In this document: positions 24,401 through 35,548 of the stretch, one piece after another
How positions within the stretch are numbered: the stretch's first letter is position 1
How the letters are laid out: every line of letters begins with the position of its first letter
DNA from: Mycoplasma sp. CSL7475-4
Lineage (GTDB): Bacteria > Bacillota_I > Bacilli_A > Mycoplasmatales > Metamycoplasmataceae
Direction of reading: 5' to 3'
DNA length: 64,000 nt
Assembly: GCF_024834065.1 (NCBI RefSeq)
Contig: NZ_JANUYA010000001.1
Span: 62,001 to 126,000 of the forward strand
Program-made: the position numbers and the translations under genes
Notes under the pieces: generated by a model
Seen by the model: only the letters and a program-made list of their open reading frames with translations
Told to the model about the DNA's origin: nothing
Database searches by the model: none

Positions 24401-27400
24401 ATTGAATGAATTTTCTCATCAATTAATCAAAACTTATTGAAGGAAGGCCTATCAGAATTAATTCAAAACCTTGATTTATCTTATGTAATTGACTTAGATA
24501 ATACAAATTCAATTATTTATCGGTTATTACAAAATTTTGTGCCAGATTTAATTCAACCATTAAAACCTATAGTTAGAAAAATCACAGTAATCGATGAAAA
24601 TGACCCTACTTATTCAAATGTTAAAGAGGGTATCATCAATTTCATAAATAGTATTAACTTTAATATTTTGGCTAACGAATTATCAAAATCAATAAAACCA
24701 GAACTAGTTAAATACAGTCATAAGGTATTTGATGAGCAAACTTCTAAATATGTTGATAAATTCTACAACGTTGCTTTAGATAGAATTTCACCGAAAGCGG
24801 GCATAATATCATTTTTAAAATCAATATTTAGTTTGCCTGGTTCAAACCGTACATTTAAAGAGAATATTATTAAAATGTTTAACTTATCTGATAAAGTTAA
24901 AGAAATTGAGATAAAGGGGACAAACCAAAGAGTTTATGTACCTGATAATGATGATGAAAAACTTTCTTTCTTTGACTTTTTAGGTATTTTCACTAATCTG
25001 CTTAAAAACAACAGTAATAAATTATTTAAAAATTATGTGTACGAACAAAAATTGACAAATCTATTGAACTATGTTTCAAATTCAAAATTAGAAATGTTCA
25101 ATTTAAATGATTTTGCAATTCAAGACAGTGCGTTTATTAGAGAATTTAACATCATAACAGCTGATATTTCAAAAAATGAATTAATTAAAAAAATTAGTAA
25201 TTTATTAGAATTTATTCAACAAACAAAAGGTGGTACAAACACTTTCCTAGATGAAAACGAAAAAACAGGAACTGACTTACTATTTGATTTAGCAAAATTT
25301 GAAGATGGTAATAGTTCATGACTAATTATTAAGAAAATAATCGAATCTACAGCAGGTGTTGAAATCGAAAACGAATATGCATTGGCACCACAAGCTTTCG
25401 ATATTTACTTGCCTTATGTTCAAATGTATTTGAATAAAGATGCTAACATAATTCAAGCAAACAAATTCGTTAAAGATTTCCTTGCTTTCGCTATTAAGCC
25501 AAGTGTGTTAAAACTATCACAAGCCAAATCAACAAATGAAAACATTCCTTTTGAAAAATCATTAGATTACTACATTACTGAATATTTAGCAAATCATAGA
25601 ACTATTGATATATTCAATACTGATGCAAATGGTGATTTTATAAATGCTGATGTTCAAAAATTAGTGGCGTCAAATCCGCAATACAAAGACTGAATACTTA
25701 ACAATAAACAATTGCTTATTACTCAATTATCTTATATTGGTGCGAGTGCTAAATTCAGTTCGAATTCAACAACACACCAAAATGGTATTTATCACTATGT
25801 AATCAGTAAATTTATTTACAATTACATGTCAAAACCTTCATTCTACTCAGTTAAAGAAATTGCGGCTTTAATGATTTCAAAAATTACACCATCATTACCA
25901 ACGCAAATATTTGATATACCAAGCACCATCACAAACCCTATCTTAAGATTTGTCTTCCCTGAAGTTTCGTTGACATTCCTTGCGTCACAAAAACAAGACA
26001 ACAATTTAATCAACGGTAATTTAGCTTATTTAGTGCTTAATAAGATTGGTAATTTTGAAGAGTTAATTGATGAAAATAGCGATAGTTATAAACAACTAAA
26101 TAACCTATTAGAAACTGCATTTATTGACAAGGATACATCATTGGTTCCACTAAACTTAGATGAAAATCAAAATCTTCTAATTGATGGCCCTGTGATAGCT
26201 GAATTACAATCAAATTCACAAATTCTTCCACCTATTTTCGGAGTCAATATTGCCCAAATAATTCCTGAATTAATTAGAGATATTGTTGAGCCTAAAGAAA
26301 TTAAAGAAATTGTATTTAACTCTCCTTCGAGTTATGTTGCTAAAGCTAATTTCGCTTACTTAATTAAAAATAATAAGGAGATTTTTAACGGTACAATTCC
26401 GAGTGATCCTTTACAAATTAATGATTTTGTCAATAATTTAGACACAAAATACATTCTTAATGTTAACGGAGTAAAATTCATAATTGTCGGTGAGGAAACT
26501 ACTGTTGATTACATTTATCCAGTTATTGACGAAAATAATTTACAAGTAAATACTGAAAATCAAGCTTTAGTCTATGTCAACAATTACGGTTTTTCACGTG
26601 TCAAATTAGCATATCGTGGTAACGTAATTAAACAATCATTACTCGTTAAAAACAATGGTTCAATTAGCAATCAAGAACTTAAAAAAGAAATCACAAAAAT
26701 TGTTGATTCATCAATAAGTGATTCAAACAAATTACAAAGGGTTTTCCTATCTAGTGAAATTGACCCAATTAACCCCGAAAGAGCACTAAGAATAAATACT
26801 GTCGGTTCAATGATTAACTTAATTGAAATTACAACATTATCTGTGCTAATTGTCTTGTCATTAGTTGTCAGTGTTTCTATTATATTTATTATTAAAAGAT
26901 ACATTGCTAACAAGTACAAAGTTTTAGGTATTCTTGTCGCTCAAGGATATACAGCATGACAAATTGCTCTCTCACTTACTGTCTTTGCTCTTGTTACTTC
27001 TGTTATTGGTGGAGTATTAGGCTACACCATTGGTAATAAATTACAACTCGTGTTGCTTGAAATATTCTCCGGCTATTGAACATTGCCAAAAGAAACAATA
27101 AGATTTAACTGAATTTCAATGATTTTTACAGTGTTTATACCATTTATTGGAATGAGTTTATTAATCTTTGTTGTTTCTCTAATTTCCTTGCGTTATAAAC
27201 CTAATGAGTTAATCACAGGAATTGTAACCACACCAAAATCAAAACTACTTACCAACTACTTTAAACTTAAACCAAAAGCAAATGTTAAGTCGAGATTCTC
27301 ATTTGTCTTGGCATTAAACAACTTCTGAAAATTAACAGCATTTGCTGTTAGTGTAATGTTAACAGGTGTGACGACAATGTTTGGTATTGCCTCCCACAAT

Positions 27401-29437
27401 ACATTCAAGAAGACAATAAACCAGACATATCTAAACAGACATTACACCTTTAAGGTTGATTTACAGACGCCTACTATTGAAGGTGGTCCATATAAACTAT
27501 ATTCACCTACAGATTTAAGCAAAAACATTTATACGCCTATTGGTGAATCGATTGAGTCACAAAGAGAGATATTTGATTACTTTAGACCTGGTTATTCATC
27601 TGTTATAAACAAAGGTGGTTTAAACGGAATAAAAAATGCTTCTGACTCAAGTTTTGATTCACACATTCTAACTCAATTCTCTGCTTCAATTAAAGTTGAC
27701 GCTGGAGTATCGGCTGACCCGTGATTAGTTGCTTATAACTCTATGCCTGATTCTCAAAAAGCAAAAATTGACAAATCGAGAGATAAAGTTGGAGCTTTAT
27801 TAGAAAAAACACAAAACTATCAAACTGAGTTGCACTGATTTGTTGACCCAGTTTCGAAAAATCTTGCATTACGTAACTCACGTGATAAAAACGTAAGTTT
27901 CTTTAAATACTATCGTTCACCATACGAAAAACAAGGTAAATTTGTGTATGCTTATTGAGATGGTGATGAATATCAACTAAAACCAATAACAACTGAGAAA
28001 AATATTCGTCTAGAGTATCGTAACTTCTTAATTAAGGGATACAGAATTCTTGAAGAACGAATTAGACAGGAAGAATTGGATCCAACATTAATCAACAAGG
28101 GTCCTAATGGTGTAGAACCAGACTATTCAAAATACGATTATTGATTGAATGACATTGGTCAAATTTACGGCCCTACTATTAATGATTATTTCATTAGTTT
28201 TGGCGGTGTACAATTCAATGAAAAACATGACCAAGTTTATACATATCTATCATCAAATATGAATGGTAATGAAATAAAAATTTATGGTTACCAAAACAAT
28301 TCACCTTATGTTAAGTTAGAAAACAAAAACGGCGATGATTTATACACAAAATTGTATTCATTTAACAAAGAAAATGTTTATCCATTGGTAATCAACGAGA
28401 CAGTTGCAAGAAAAAGTTTATTGAAAGTTGGAGATAAACTTGAATTAAGTATTGATAATCACATCAATAGATTCCATAACAAAATTCTTGCTCAAATCAA
28501 TGGCGAAAATGCTCAAAAATACAAAGCAAACTTTGAAATTGTCGGCATTAACTCAACATACATTAATTCCGAATATATAACAACATATGACGCAGCCAAT
28601 AAGTTAATCGGTTTTGACGCATTTAATCTACCGAGCGATTTTATCAAATTTAACGGAATTTTAACCAATAATAAAGAGCCTCTACAAGTAACTCAATCAA
28701 CCGGCCTATATTCAATGAGCGGTTACTGATCGGGTATTGATTCATTTGATATTTCAAGCACTTCGCCTGAAACATTAAAATCAATGTTTGATCAAATATT
28801 CAATCCAACAAATGGTGTTCTAGCCAAAACATTAACAGCCGATCAGATAATGAAATTTTTAGACTCTTCAAAAACAAAATTTGATCAAGCAACATACGAT
28901 AATATTCGTCAACAACCTAAAGAAGCATTAACTAAATTCTCTGAAGCATACAATAATAAAATCTATGTTGCCCTTTCAACATCAATTGACTCAAAAGACA
29001 TTGAAGCTGGCTTCATAACTCAAATCAGTTCAACAATTCAGTCAATATCATTTGTTATAATTGCCTTGAGTTTTACAATATCACTGATTATTTTAGTGAT
29101 TATGTCAACGATAATGATTGGCGAGAACCAAAAAAACATTGCTATTTGATCTATACTTGGATATAACCAAAAAGAAAAAACCAAAATGTATTTCGGTGTT
29201 TATATTCCATTCATTTTAATAGCAATATTATTCTCTATTCCAGCAGTAATTCTAACAATACATATATTCAATATATTCTTGTTGAATTTCACTAATATTG
29301 CACTATCGTTATCTCTATCATGAGTTCATGTCTTGATTACAACCATATTGATATTTGCTATATTTATAGTAACTTCGTTTATTACGTGAATCACGGTCAA
29401 TAAAATGAAACCTGTTGATTTATTGAAAGGAAAATAA
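21446..29437 (+). CDS. Giant FtsX-type ABC transporter permease (2663 aa)
   Basis: The reading frame is continuous once TGA is Trp. The start has a weak AAAGAGAG ribosome binding site. One helix at about 17-45 is followed by a huge ectodomain (about 46-1785), three helices (about 1790-1925), another helix (about 1962-1982), a second ectodomain (to about 2525), and three helices at the C-terminus. This is the duplicated 1+3 arrangement of MacB/LolE-class permeases, whose ATPases drive movement of extracellular domains instead of transport through a pore. It overlaps its ATPase by a TAATG junction. Large permeases of this kind occur in other mycoplasmas; the substrate is unknown. Confidence 0.85.
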
Positions 29438-30414
29438 TGAGCAAGATAAACAAAAATTGATTTAAGAAAAAAAATAAACTTAGTCCTGAAGAAACTCAGT
29501 ATTTAAATCTACAGTCGCAAACCGGTGAATTTATCGTAAAAGATAAGATTACAACTAAAAACATTTTTGAAATCGCCGATTCAATCGGTGAAGCTAGAAG
29601 TTTTGTTGTTCCTTCACGTGTCGCTCGTTTTCTTAAACGAATTGCTAAATACAAAAGAAAAAAAGACGGTAAAGAAAAAGACCAAAACACCAACGATAAC
29701 ATAATTGAAGTTAGAAATGTAAGTAAATATTATGTCACAGCCAATGTCGTAACAAAAGTTTTAAAACACATCAACCTAGAAATCAAACGTGGCGAAATTG
29801 TTTTAATTCTTGGTGTCAGTGGCGGCGGTAAATCAACGTTATTAAATCTTATTTCTGGTTTAGATCGACCTACATTGGGAGATATTATTGTCGACAATAT
29901 CAATTTGCCTTATCACTCTGACAGAACATTAACCAAATTTCGTAGAGATTCTGTAAGTTTCATTTTCCAAAATTACAACTTGTTAGAAAATCTTAATACT
30001 TTTGACAACATAATGACTGGTGTCTGATTACAAAAAGATAAATCTAGACGTTTAGATTTAACCGAGTTATTGAATACTTACGGTATGGGAGATCAAATAA
30101 ATAAATTTCCTTCACAAATGTCAGGTGGTCAACAACAACGTGTATCGATTATGCGTGCGTTAGCCAAAAATGCCCCAATAATCTTTGCTGATGAACCAAC
30201 AGGAGCACTTGATGAGCAGACAACAAGAATTGTTTTAAACTCTTTATACAATATCAATCGAGATTTAAAAACAACAGTTGTTATGGTTAGTCATAACCCT
30301 GCGATGTCAGCAATGTGTCATCGTGTTGTTCATATCGATAAAGGTGTAATTAAAAAAATAGACATCAATAAAAATCCTTTACATCCTGATAAAATCGGTT
30401 TGTATAATGAATAA
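29437..30414 (+). CDS. ABC transporter ATP-binding protein, MacB/LolD type
   Basis: The 325-residue ATPase partners the upstream giant permease. It has Walker A G-V-S-G-G-G-K-S-T, Q-loop F-Q-N-Y-N-L-L, signature M-S-G-G-Q-Q-Q-R, Walker B I-I-F-A-D-E-P-T-G-A-L-D and switch V-S-H-N, which are typical of the LolD/MacB/FtsE class. An N-terminal extension of about 90 residues, largely basic (R-F-L-K-R-I-A-K-Y-K-R-K-K), precedes the nucleotide-binding domain and is unusual for the class. The start overlaps the permease stop. Confidence 0.93.
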
Positions 30415-30444
30415 CAAAAAAGCACTATCAAGTGCTTTTTTTGT
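30414..30444. terminator. Bidirectional terminator
   Basis: The stem AAAAAAGCACT / AGTGCTTTTTT with an ATCA loop is flanked by T runs in both directions, between convergent operons. Confidence 0.85.
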
Positions 30445-30454
30445 TATAAAAAAT

Positions 30455-30925
30455 TTATTGGTTATTTTTATCGTTTGTATCTTCTTTATCTTTTTCGCTT
30501 TTTAATTGTTCTATTTGGTCTTTAAATTCTTCGTCACTAATTGGTAGTAAATATCTATCAGGATATCTTTTGAAAGCTGCTATGATTCATGCTCTAATTA
30601 ATTTTCTTTGGTCTTGTACATTTGCCCCTTTAATAACTCTTGAGACAATAACCATTATTAAAACATTAGCAACTAATCATCAAACAGAAACAATAAACGC
30701 TAGAATCAATAAAACCATTCCTGATATAAGATTGGCTGTTGGTGTTGTATTATTAGATTTAATTAAAGAGTAAGTTATCAACCCAAGCAAAGTACCAATA
30801 ATCAATACCATTAACGATGATGACTGAAGAGACAATAAAGTTCGTGATCTAAAATGCTCTGCATTTTTATCAATAACTTTTTCTCATGTCTCGATTTTTT
30901 GTTCTAATGTGTATTTTTTCTTCAT
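30455..30925 (-). CDS. Two-helix membrane protein of unknown function (156 aa)
   Basis: A charged N-terminus of about 35 residues precedes two transmembrane helices (about 38-58 and 70-95). A cytoplasmic-type tail follows with R-K-L-I-R-A-W-I-I-A-A-F-K-R-Y-P and a charged Lys/Glu/Asp end. It is 11 nt downstream of rbgA with an AGGAG ribosome binding site and is the last gene of that operon. No known family is recognised. Confidence 0.8.
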
Positions 30926-30936
30926 AATTACTTCTC

Positions 30937-31800
30937 CTAATCGTATGTAACATTTTTTAAATCACGAACTCAATTTAAAAAGAACTTATATGTTCGATTT
31001 AAGTCTATCTTATTATTAACTTTAAAACCTCTAAGATTGGCTAAGGCCGAAAATATATTATGTTTATCAATGTCGCTTAATTCGTCATATGTGCTGATTT
31101 CAATACCCAGTTCCTCTTTAAATCTGTGTGCATAATATTTGTGAATGATTGTTAGAAATGAATTAGCAAGAAACATGATTGGGAATATTTTAGTTTCAAT
31201 TGAGCCTATCATAGCCAGTTTTGTGGCTGCTTCCTGGTCTTCGTGTTTAGGAATCAAAATTCCAGGAGTATCCATGAAATAAAAATTGTCAATAGCTACT
31301 CACTGTTTTGCTCTCGTGACACCAGGAAAGTTAGCAACTTTTAAAGATTTTTTCTGACTTAAAAGATTAATTAACGTACTTTTTCCTGCGTTAGGAACAC
31401 CTAAAACGAATGCCTTAATTTTAGAAATCAATAAACCTTTTTCTTTATCACGTTTTACTTTTTCTCTTGTGATTTTTTCAATATTATTCAGTATTATTGA
31501 ACGGCTTTTTTGTTTTCTTAAGTCAAGTCACAATAATGTTGAACCTTTGAAGCGTTGCTCAATAACTGCTTTTTTAGTCTTGTCCATTAAATCGCTTTTG
31601 GTAATAACAAACAATCTTGGTTTATGAGGTGAAATAGCATCAAAATCTTCATTATAGCTACTGATTGGGCAACGTGCATCTAAAACAATAATAAATACAT
31701 CAGCAATAGTTGCGTTTGTTTTAATTTCACGCATCCCTTTCGCCATATGTCCTGGATATCAGTTGATTAAATTCTTGTGTTCATCGGATATTTTAATCAC
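30937..31800 (-). CDS. rbgA: Ribosome biogenesis GTPase RbgA (YlqF)
   Basis: The 287-residue circularly permuted GTPase acts in late 50S assembly. The G motifs appear in the order typical of the family: T-K-S-D (G4) first, then G-V-P-N-A-G-K-S-T (G1) and D-T-P-G (G3). The N-terminus carries the family block N-W-Y-P-G-H-M-A-K-G-M, which is reached only with a GTG start at 31800. A strong GGAGG ribosome binding site sits 5 nt upstream of that GTG, and the gene overlaps the previous one by 8 nt. Confidence 0.94.
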
Positions 31801-32032
31801 TACTTCCTCCCTCTATTTTCTTGCTAAATCTTAAGGAGCTAATTTCATTTTCTAAATTTTGATTTTTGATTAGTTCACTCATTAAAGTATTATTCAAAAT
31901 ATTTATCTTTTTTTCGCATTCATTCAATAAAAACACTAAATCATCAATGATTGCTGTTGTTTCGGGTACGCTATAGCCGTTAAACTCACGGCCGATATTA
32001 TGGAATTTTTCTAAAATTTCTTCTTTATTCAT
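31793..32032 (-). CDS. Small coiled-coil protein (79 aa)
   Basis: The protein is acidic, soluble and helix-rich, with a heptad-like pattern over residues about 25-70. I chose the ATG at 32032, which has a TGGAG ribosome binding site, over the in-frame ATG at 32044. It overlaps both the trmH-like gene upstream and rbgA downstream by 8 nt, so it is translationally coupled to them. No family is recognised. Confidence 0.75.
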   Translation of the reverse strand: MNKEEILEKFHNIGREFNGYSVPETTAIIDDLVFLLNECEKKINILNNTLMSELIKNQNLENEISSLRFSKKIEGGSSD

Positions 32033-32747
32033 TGTTTTCTCCATTGTATGTTCTACTCAAAATTATACCACCCGCAACAGCAACATTAAGACTCTCAAAT
32101 TCAATAGGTATGTATACTTTTTCAGTAGCGAATGAGTATAATTCTTTATTTACTCCGTGTCCTTCATTGCCTAAAACAATAACTTTATTCGATCTTGGAT
32201 AAGAGATTGTGTTGTATGGTTTTGAGTCTTTATCTAGAGTTGTAATATAAATTTTGTTTGTCTTTGCTAACTTTGCAATTTCTTCTTTTGAATCTGAATA
32301 ATTAATTATGTTGATTTTAAATATTGCCCCTTGTGTTGAACGAATAATTTTAGGGTTATAAACATTAACATTTGTAAAAATAGTATCGTAGCCAAACGCA
32401 ATTGCACTGCGAATAATTGTGCCTATATTGCCAGGGTCTTGAACATTGTCACAAAAGACAATATTTTTGCCCACAGTATAATTTTCTTGTTTTTTACACA
32501 AAGCAACAAAACCTTCCGGAGATTTTGCGCTTGCAATCGCTTTTAAAACATTGTCAGTAATTTTTATTGAATTTTTGAATAAATTTGTGTTGTTTAATTC
32601 AAAAATTTGTTCAATTTCAATATTATTATTTATTGCTTCTTGGATGATGTTTTTGCCTTCAATTACAAAGTGAGTTTTGTCGCCCTTTAAGATCTTTTTA
32701 ACTCGTTTAATTAATTTATTTTCAGTACTGGATATCAAATTACTCAT
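32025..32747 (-). CDS. TrmH-family RNA 2'-O-methyltransferase
   Basis: The 240-residue SpoU-type enzyme has an N-terminal RNA-binding domain (H-F-V-I-E-G-K-N-I-I-Q-E-A) and the SPOUT motifs N-V-Q-D-P-G-N-I-G-T-I-I-R-S-A, V-L-G-N-E-G-H-G-V and S-L-N-V-A-V-A-G-G. It resembles YsgA/RlmB relatives that methylate 23S rRNA or tRNA, and the target cannot be told from the sequence. It is a paralogue of rlmB at 3963. It overlaps trmL by 8 nt. Confidence 0.88.
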   Translation of the reverse strand: MSNLISSTENKLIKRVKKILKGDKTHFVIEGKNIIQEAINNNIEIEQIFELNNTNLFKNSIKITDNVLKAIASAKSPEGFVALCKKQENYTVGKNIVFCDNVQDPGNIGTIIRSAIAFGYDTIFTNVNVYNPKIIRSTQGAIFKINIINYSDSKEEIAKLAKTNKIYITTLDKDSKPYNTISYPRSNKVIVLGNEGHGVNKELYSFATEKVYIPIEFESLNVAVAGGIILSRTYNGENNE

Positions 32748-33270
32748 CTATATTCTCCAAGTAATTTTTTCCTTTTTGGGTTTCAAAAACACTTAATCCA
32801 TCGAAGTTTAATTGACGCATGATTTCAAAACCAATAATTGACACACAATTAGCTAAATTAAGACTTCTCATTGCCGACACCATCGGAATTCTTAAACAAT
32901 TTTCAAGATTATCGTGAAGTATTTTTTTATCAATTCCGGTGGACTCACGACCAAACATTATTCAAATTTCACCTTCCGTTTTAGCTATTTTCAAAAAATT
33001 AGGTTCAACATATGTTCGCAATCCGTAACGAGTTATGTATCAAATATTCTTGTTAGAATATTTTTTATAAAAATCTTCATATGAAGCATGAACTTCATGT
33101 TGAATGTCACTTAATAATCTACCTGCCGCAGGTCTAGATAATTTATTTGGCAGCAATTCAAAACCTAGCGGTTTTATAATGTGTAATTTTGCTCCTAATG
33201 CATAACAAGTACGAATAATATTTCCGGTATTAGGTGATATTTCAGGTTGATATAAAACGATATTTAACAT
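32740..33270 (-). CDS. trmL: tRNA (cytidine/uridine-34-2'-O)-methyltransferase TrmL
   Basis: The 176-residue minimal SPOUT enzyme has N-I-V-L-Y-Q-P-E-I-S-P-N-T-G-N-I-I-R-T-C at the N-terminus, then F-G-R-E-S-T-G-I and I-P-M-V-S-A-M-R-S-L-N-L-A-N at the knot. These fit TrmL/YibK, which methylates the wobble ribose of tRNA-Leu. It is the first gene of the operon, with an AAAGGAG ribosome binding site. Confidence 0.94.
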
Positions 33271-33348
33271 AATGCTCCTTTGTTAATATGTATATTTTAA
33301 CAAAGAACACATTTTAACCACTTCTTTTTGCCTAATAATACAATATAA

Positions 33349-33370
33349 AACTCACACAGGAGTGTGAGTC
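33349..33370 (-). terminator. Terminator of the frameshifted small membrane gene
   Basis: The stem ACTCACAC / GTGTGAGT with an AGGA loop is followed on the minus strand by TTTTAT, 4 nt after the stop at 33374. Confidence 0.65.
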
Positions 33371-33373
33371 AAA

Positions 33374-33783
33374 TTAACCAAGAATTTCCATAGCCTCTTC
33401 ACAAATGTCGTCTTGCTTTTTCTCTAGCAACTCAATTTCTTTTTTCATATTCGATATATTTGAAAAGTGAAAAATTGCAATAATGACAGGAATTATTATT
33501 GTAAGAAAAAGCAATAACATTCACATTACTGGAAAACTTGATTTGTCAAGTTTATCTTGTAACTTTTGTTTTTCTCTTTCGCAGTCAAGAAATTGTTCGA
33601 ATAACATCGATAGTTTTTCCATGTTTGGTTGTGAGTCTGACTTAGATATAAATTCTAAATTAACGCTTTGTGAATAAGTGACACTTTTTTCCAACTCAAA
33701 ACCAAATTTAGCGGCGGATTTTTTTAATCAAGAAATAGGTCTTTTATTAGAAACATTTATTGTTTTTTATAAACTTCAGGCAT
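33374..33783 (-). pseudogene. Frameshifted small membrane protein; possible phase-variable gene
   Basis: An ATG with an AAAAGGAG ribosome binding site opens a frame that stops after eight codons, just past a run of six As (33763-33768 region). If that run had one more A, the frame would continue for 136 residues. The restored protein has a soluble N-terminus, one transmembrane helix (about 84-106) and a C-terminal coiled coil. Its residues 1-70 align with the gene at 51449: K-T-I near residue 8, A-A-x-F-G-F-x-L (24-31) and a matching L-x-F-I block. The homology supports the restored frame. It may be truly broken, phase-OFF, or a sequencing error. Confidence 0.65.
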
Positions 33784-33808
33784 TTTTCTCCTTTTTCATT
33801 TCGAAAAA

Positions 33809-33842
33809 ATTATATGAACATCAAAAAAAAAAAAAAAAAAAA
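33809..33842 (-). promoter_or_regulatory. Promoter with a T20 tract over the -35/spacer region
   Basis: On the minus strand a run of 20 Ts (33842 to 33823) is followed by GATGTTCA and TATAAT (33814 to 33809), then the ribosome binding site and ATG of the small membrane gene. The tract covers the spacer and the place where -35 should be. Homopolymer tracts next to -10 boxes control on/off switching of M. hyorhinis vlp genes. Confidence 0.7.
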
Positions 33843-33888
33843 CGAGTTTTTTAAAAAAAATACATACGTTTTTGTGAAAAAGTATGAA

Positions 33889-33912
33889 AAACCAGGCTTT
33901 TGCCTGGTTCTA
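33889..33912 (-). terminator. Terminator of tig
   Basis: The stem AACCAGGC / GCCTGGTT with a four-base loop and trailing Ts lies 5 nt after the tig stop. Confidence 0.8.
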
Positions 33913-33914
33913 AA

Positions 33915-35393
33915 TTATTTAGCTTCTTCTGTTTCAGTTTCTTTTGATTTTTCTGCCATTTCTTTTTCTTTAGCAGCTTTTAATTCTTCAGCTCTTTTTG
34001 TTCATTCGTCAGCAATTTTAGCTAAGTTTTCGTTTAGTTCTTTTTCAATTTCAACTAATTTTTTACCTTTTTTGCTGTCAAGTTTTACTAATAATGCTGT
34101 TAGATTTCTTCTGTCAATTAAACGTGAGTAAATTGATCTTTTGTTGTTTTCATCGCTCAAGAAATACATTTTAATGAATGCTGCAGGAAGACCTGTTGAA
34201 GCAACTGTTGCGTTTATGAAAGCTTTTAGTTCGTCTTCTGTTGGTTCATTATCTTCTGTTGCAACTTCTTTAATTAAATGTTGAGCAATTAAAGCAAATT
34301 TGATATTTTGTTTTTCTTCATCGAAAACAAGTTTTCTGAATTCGTCTTCAGTTTTACCTAAAACTTTTAAATATTCATCAAATTTAATATCTTGTTGTTT
34401 CAATTGCGAAGCAACTTCGTTTATTCTTGTTTCTACTTGGCTAGCAACCAAACGGTCGTTTAACGCAATATCATTTTTTTCTAGAATTGAAGCAACGTAT
34501 TTTTCTAAGAAAGCACTTAAACTTACTTCAACATTGTTGTTAAGTAAAATTCATTTTAGTGCGTCAGTAGCTTCTGCAACTGTTTTTGCAGCACCTGCTC
34601 TAAGTAGTGAAACATTTTCGTCTGTTAATTTAACATCTTCAGCTCTTTTAGCATCAACGATTTCAACATCGAATGTTGCTTTTTGCCCTGCTAATTTGTC
34701 AACTGGATATTCTTTAGGGAATGTAACAACAACTTCTCCTTTGTATCCAACTTTTTTATCTAATAATTGATCTTCAAATGTATCGATAAAGGTTTTTGAA
34801 CCTAATTTTAAATCGAAGTTTTTAGCTTCACCACCATCAAAAGCTTCATCATTTACGTAACCTTTGTAATTTAAAGTTACAGTGTCGCCTAATTTAGTTT
34901 TGTCATCAGCTTTTAAAGGTAATTGCAATGCGTTTGCACTCAATTTCTCTTGAATGTATGTATCGATGTTTTCTTTGGTAGTTTGTGGTAATTCAAACTC
35001 AACTTTAACATCTTTTACTGAAAGATTTGAAAAGTCAACATCTAATGGATAAGCAATAACAATTTCAACTTCTTCATCGCTTATTTTTGTAATGTTTGTA
35101 AGTGGTGTAACGTTGATGATTTTGTCATTTTCTTTTTGAAGTTCTTCAAAAATAGCTTTTAAATTATTGTTTAAATATTTATTAATTGATTGTTCATAAA
35201 TAGCACCTTTAGAAATGTGTTTTTTAGCAATATTTGCTGGCACCTTTCCTTTTCTAAAGCCATCTAATTTAAGATTTTTAATTAATTCTTGAGTTGCTTT
35301 TTCTTGCAGATCGCTTCATTCAGCACCTGATAAAACAATTTTTTTACTGATTTCTGATTTTTTGTGATCAACAGTAACGTTTTTATTTGCCAT
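33915..35393 (-). CDS. tig: Trigger factor (ribosome-associated chaperone)
   Basis: The 492-residue protein has the three trigger factor domains. The N-terminal ribosome-binding domain carries G-F-R-K-G-K-V-P at about residues 45-52. The FKBP-type domain follows at about 165-245 with L-G-D-T-V-T-L-N-Y-K-G-Y and F-D-G-G. The long helical C-terminal domain is extended by a Lys/Glu-rich tail. The ATG has an AAGGAG ribosome binding site and TATAAT upstream near 35425. It is monocistronic, ending in its own terminator. Confidence 0.95.
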
Positions 35394-35548
35394 ATTTTCT
35401 CCTTATTTAATTTAATATTTAAATATTATACATATTTTAATATAAAAAAAGATTTTTCGCTTTATTTTGTTTATTCATATTAGCCAGTTAATTCAAAATT
35501 TTTCATTTTTAGAAAAATATTTATAATAAATTAATCTATGGAGGTCGT

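Noticed and set aside
33760-34131. Plus-strand open frame spanning the A20 tract
   Set aside because: It crosses the homopolymer tract and the tig terminator, is antisense to tig, and its predicted protein is low-complexity.
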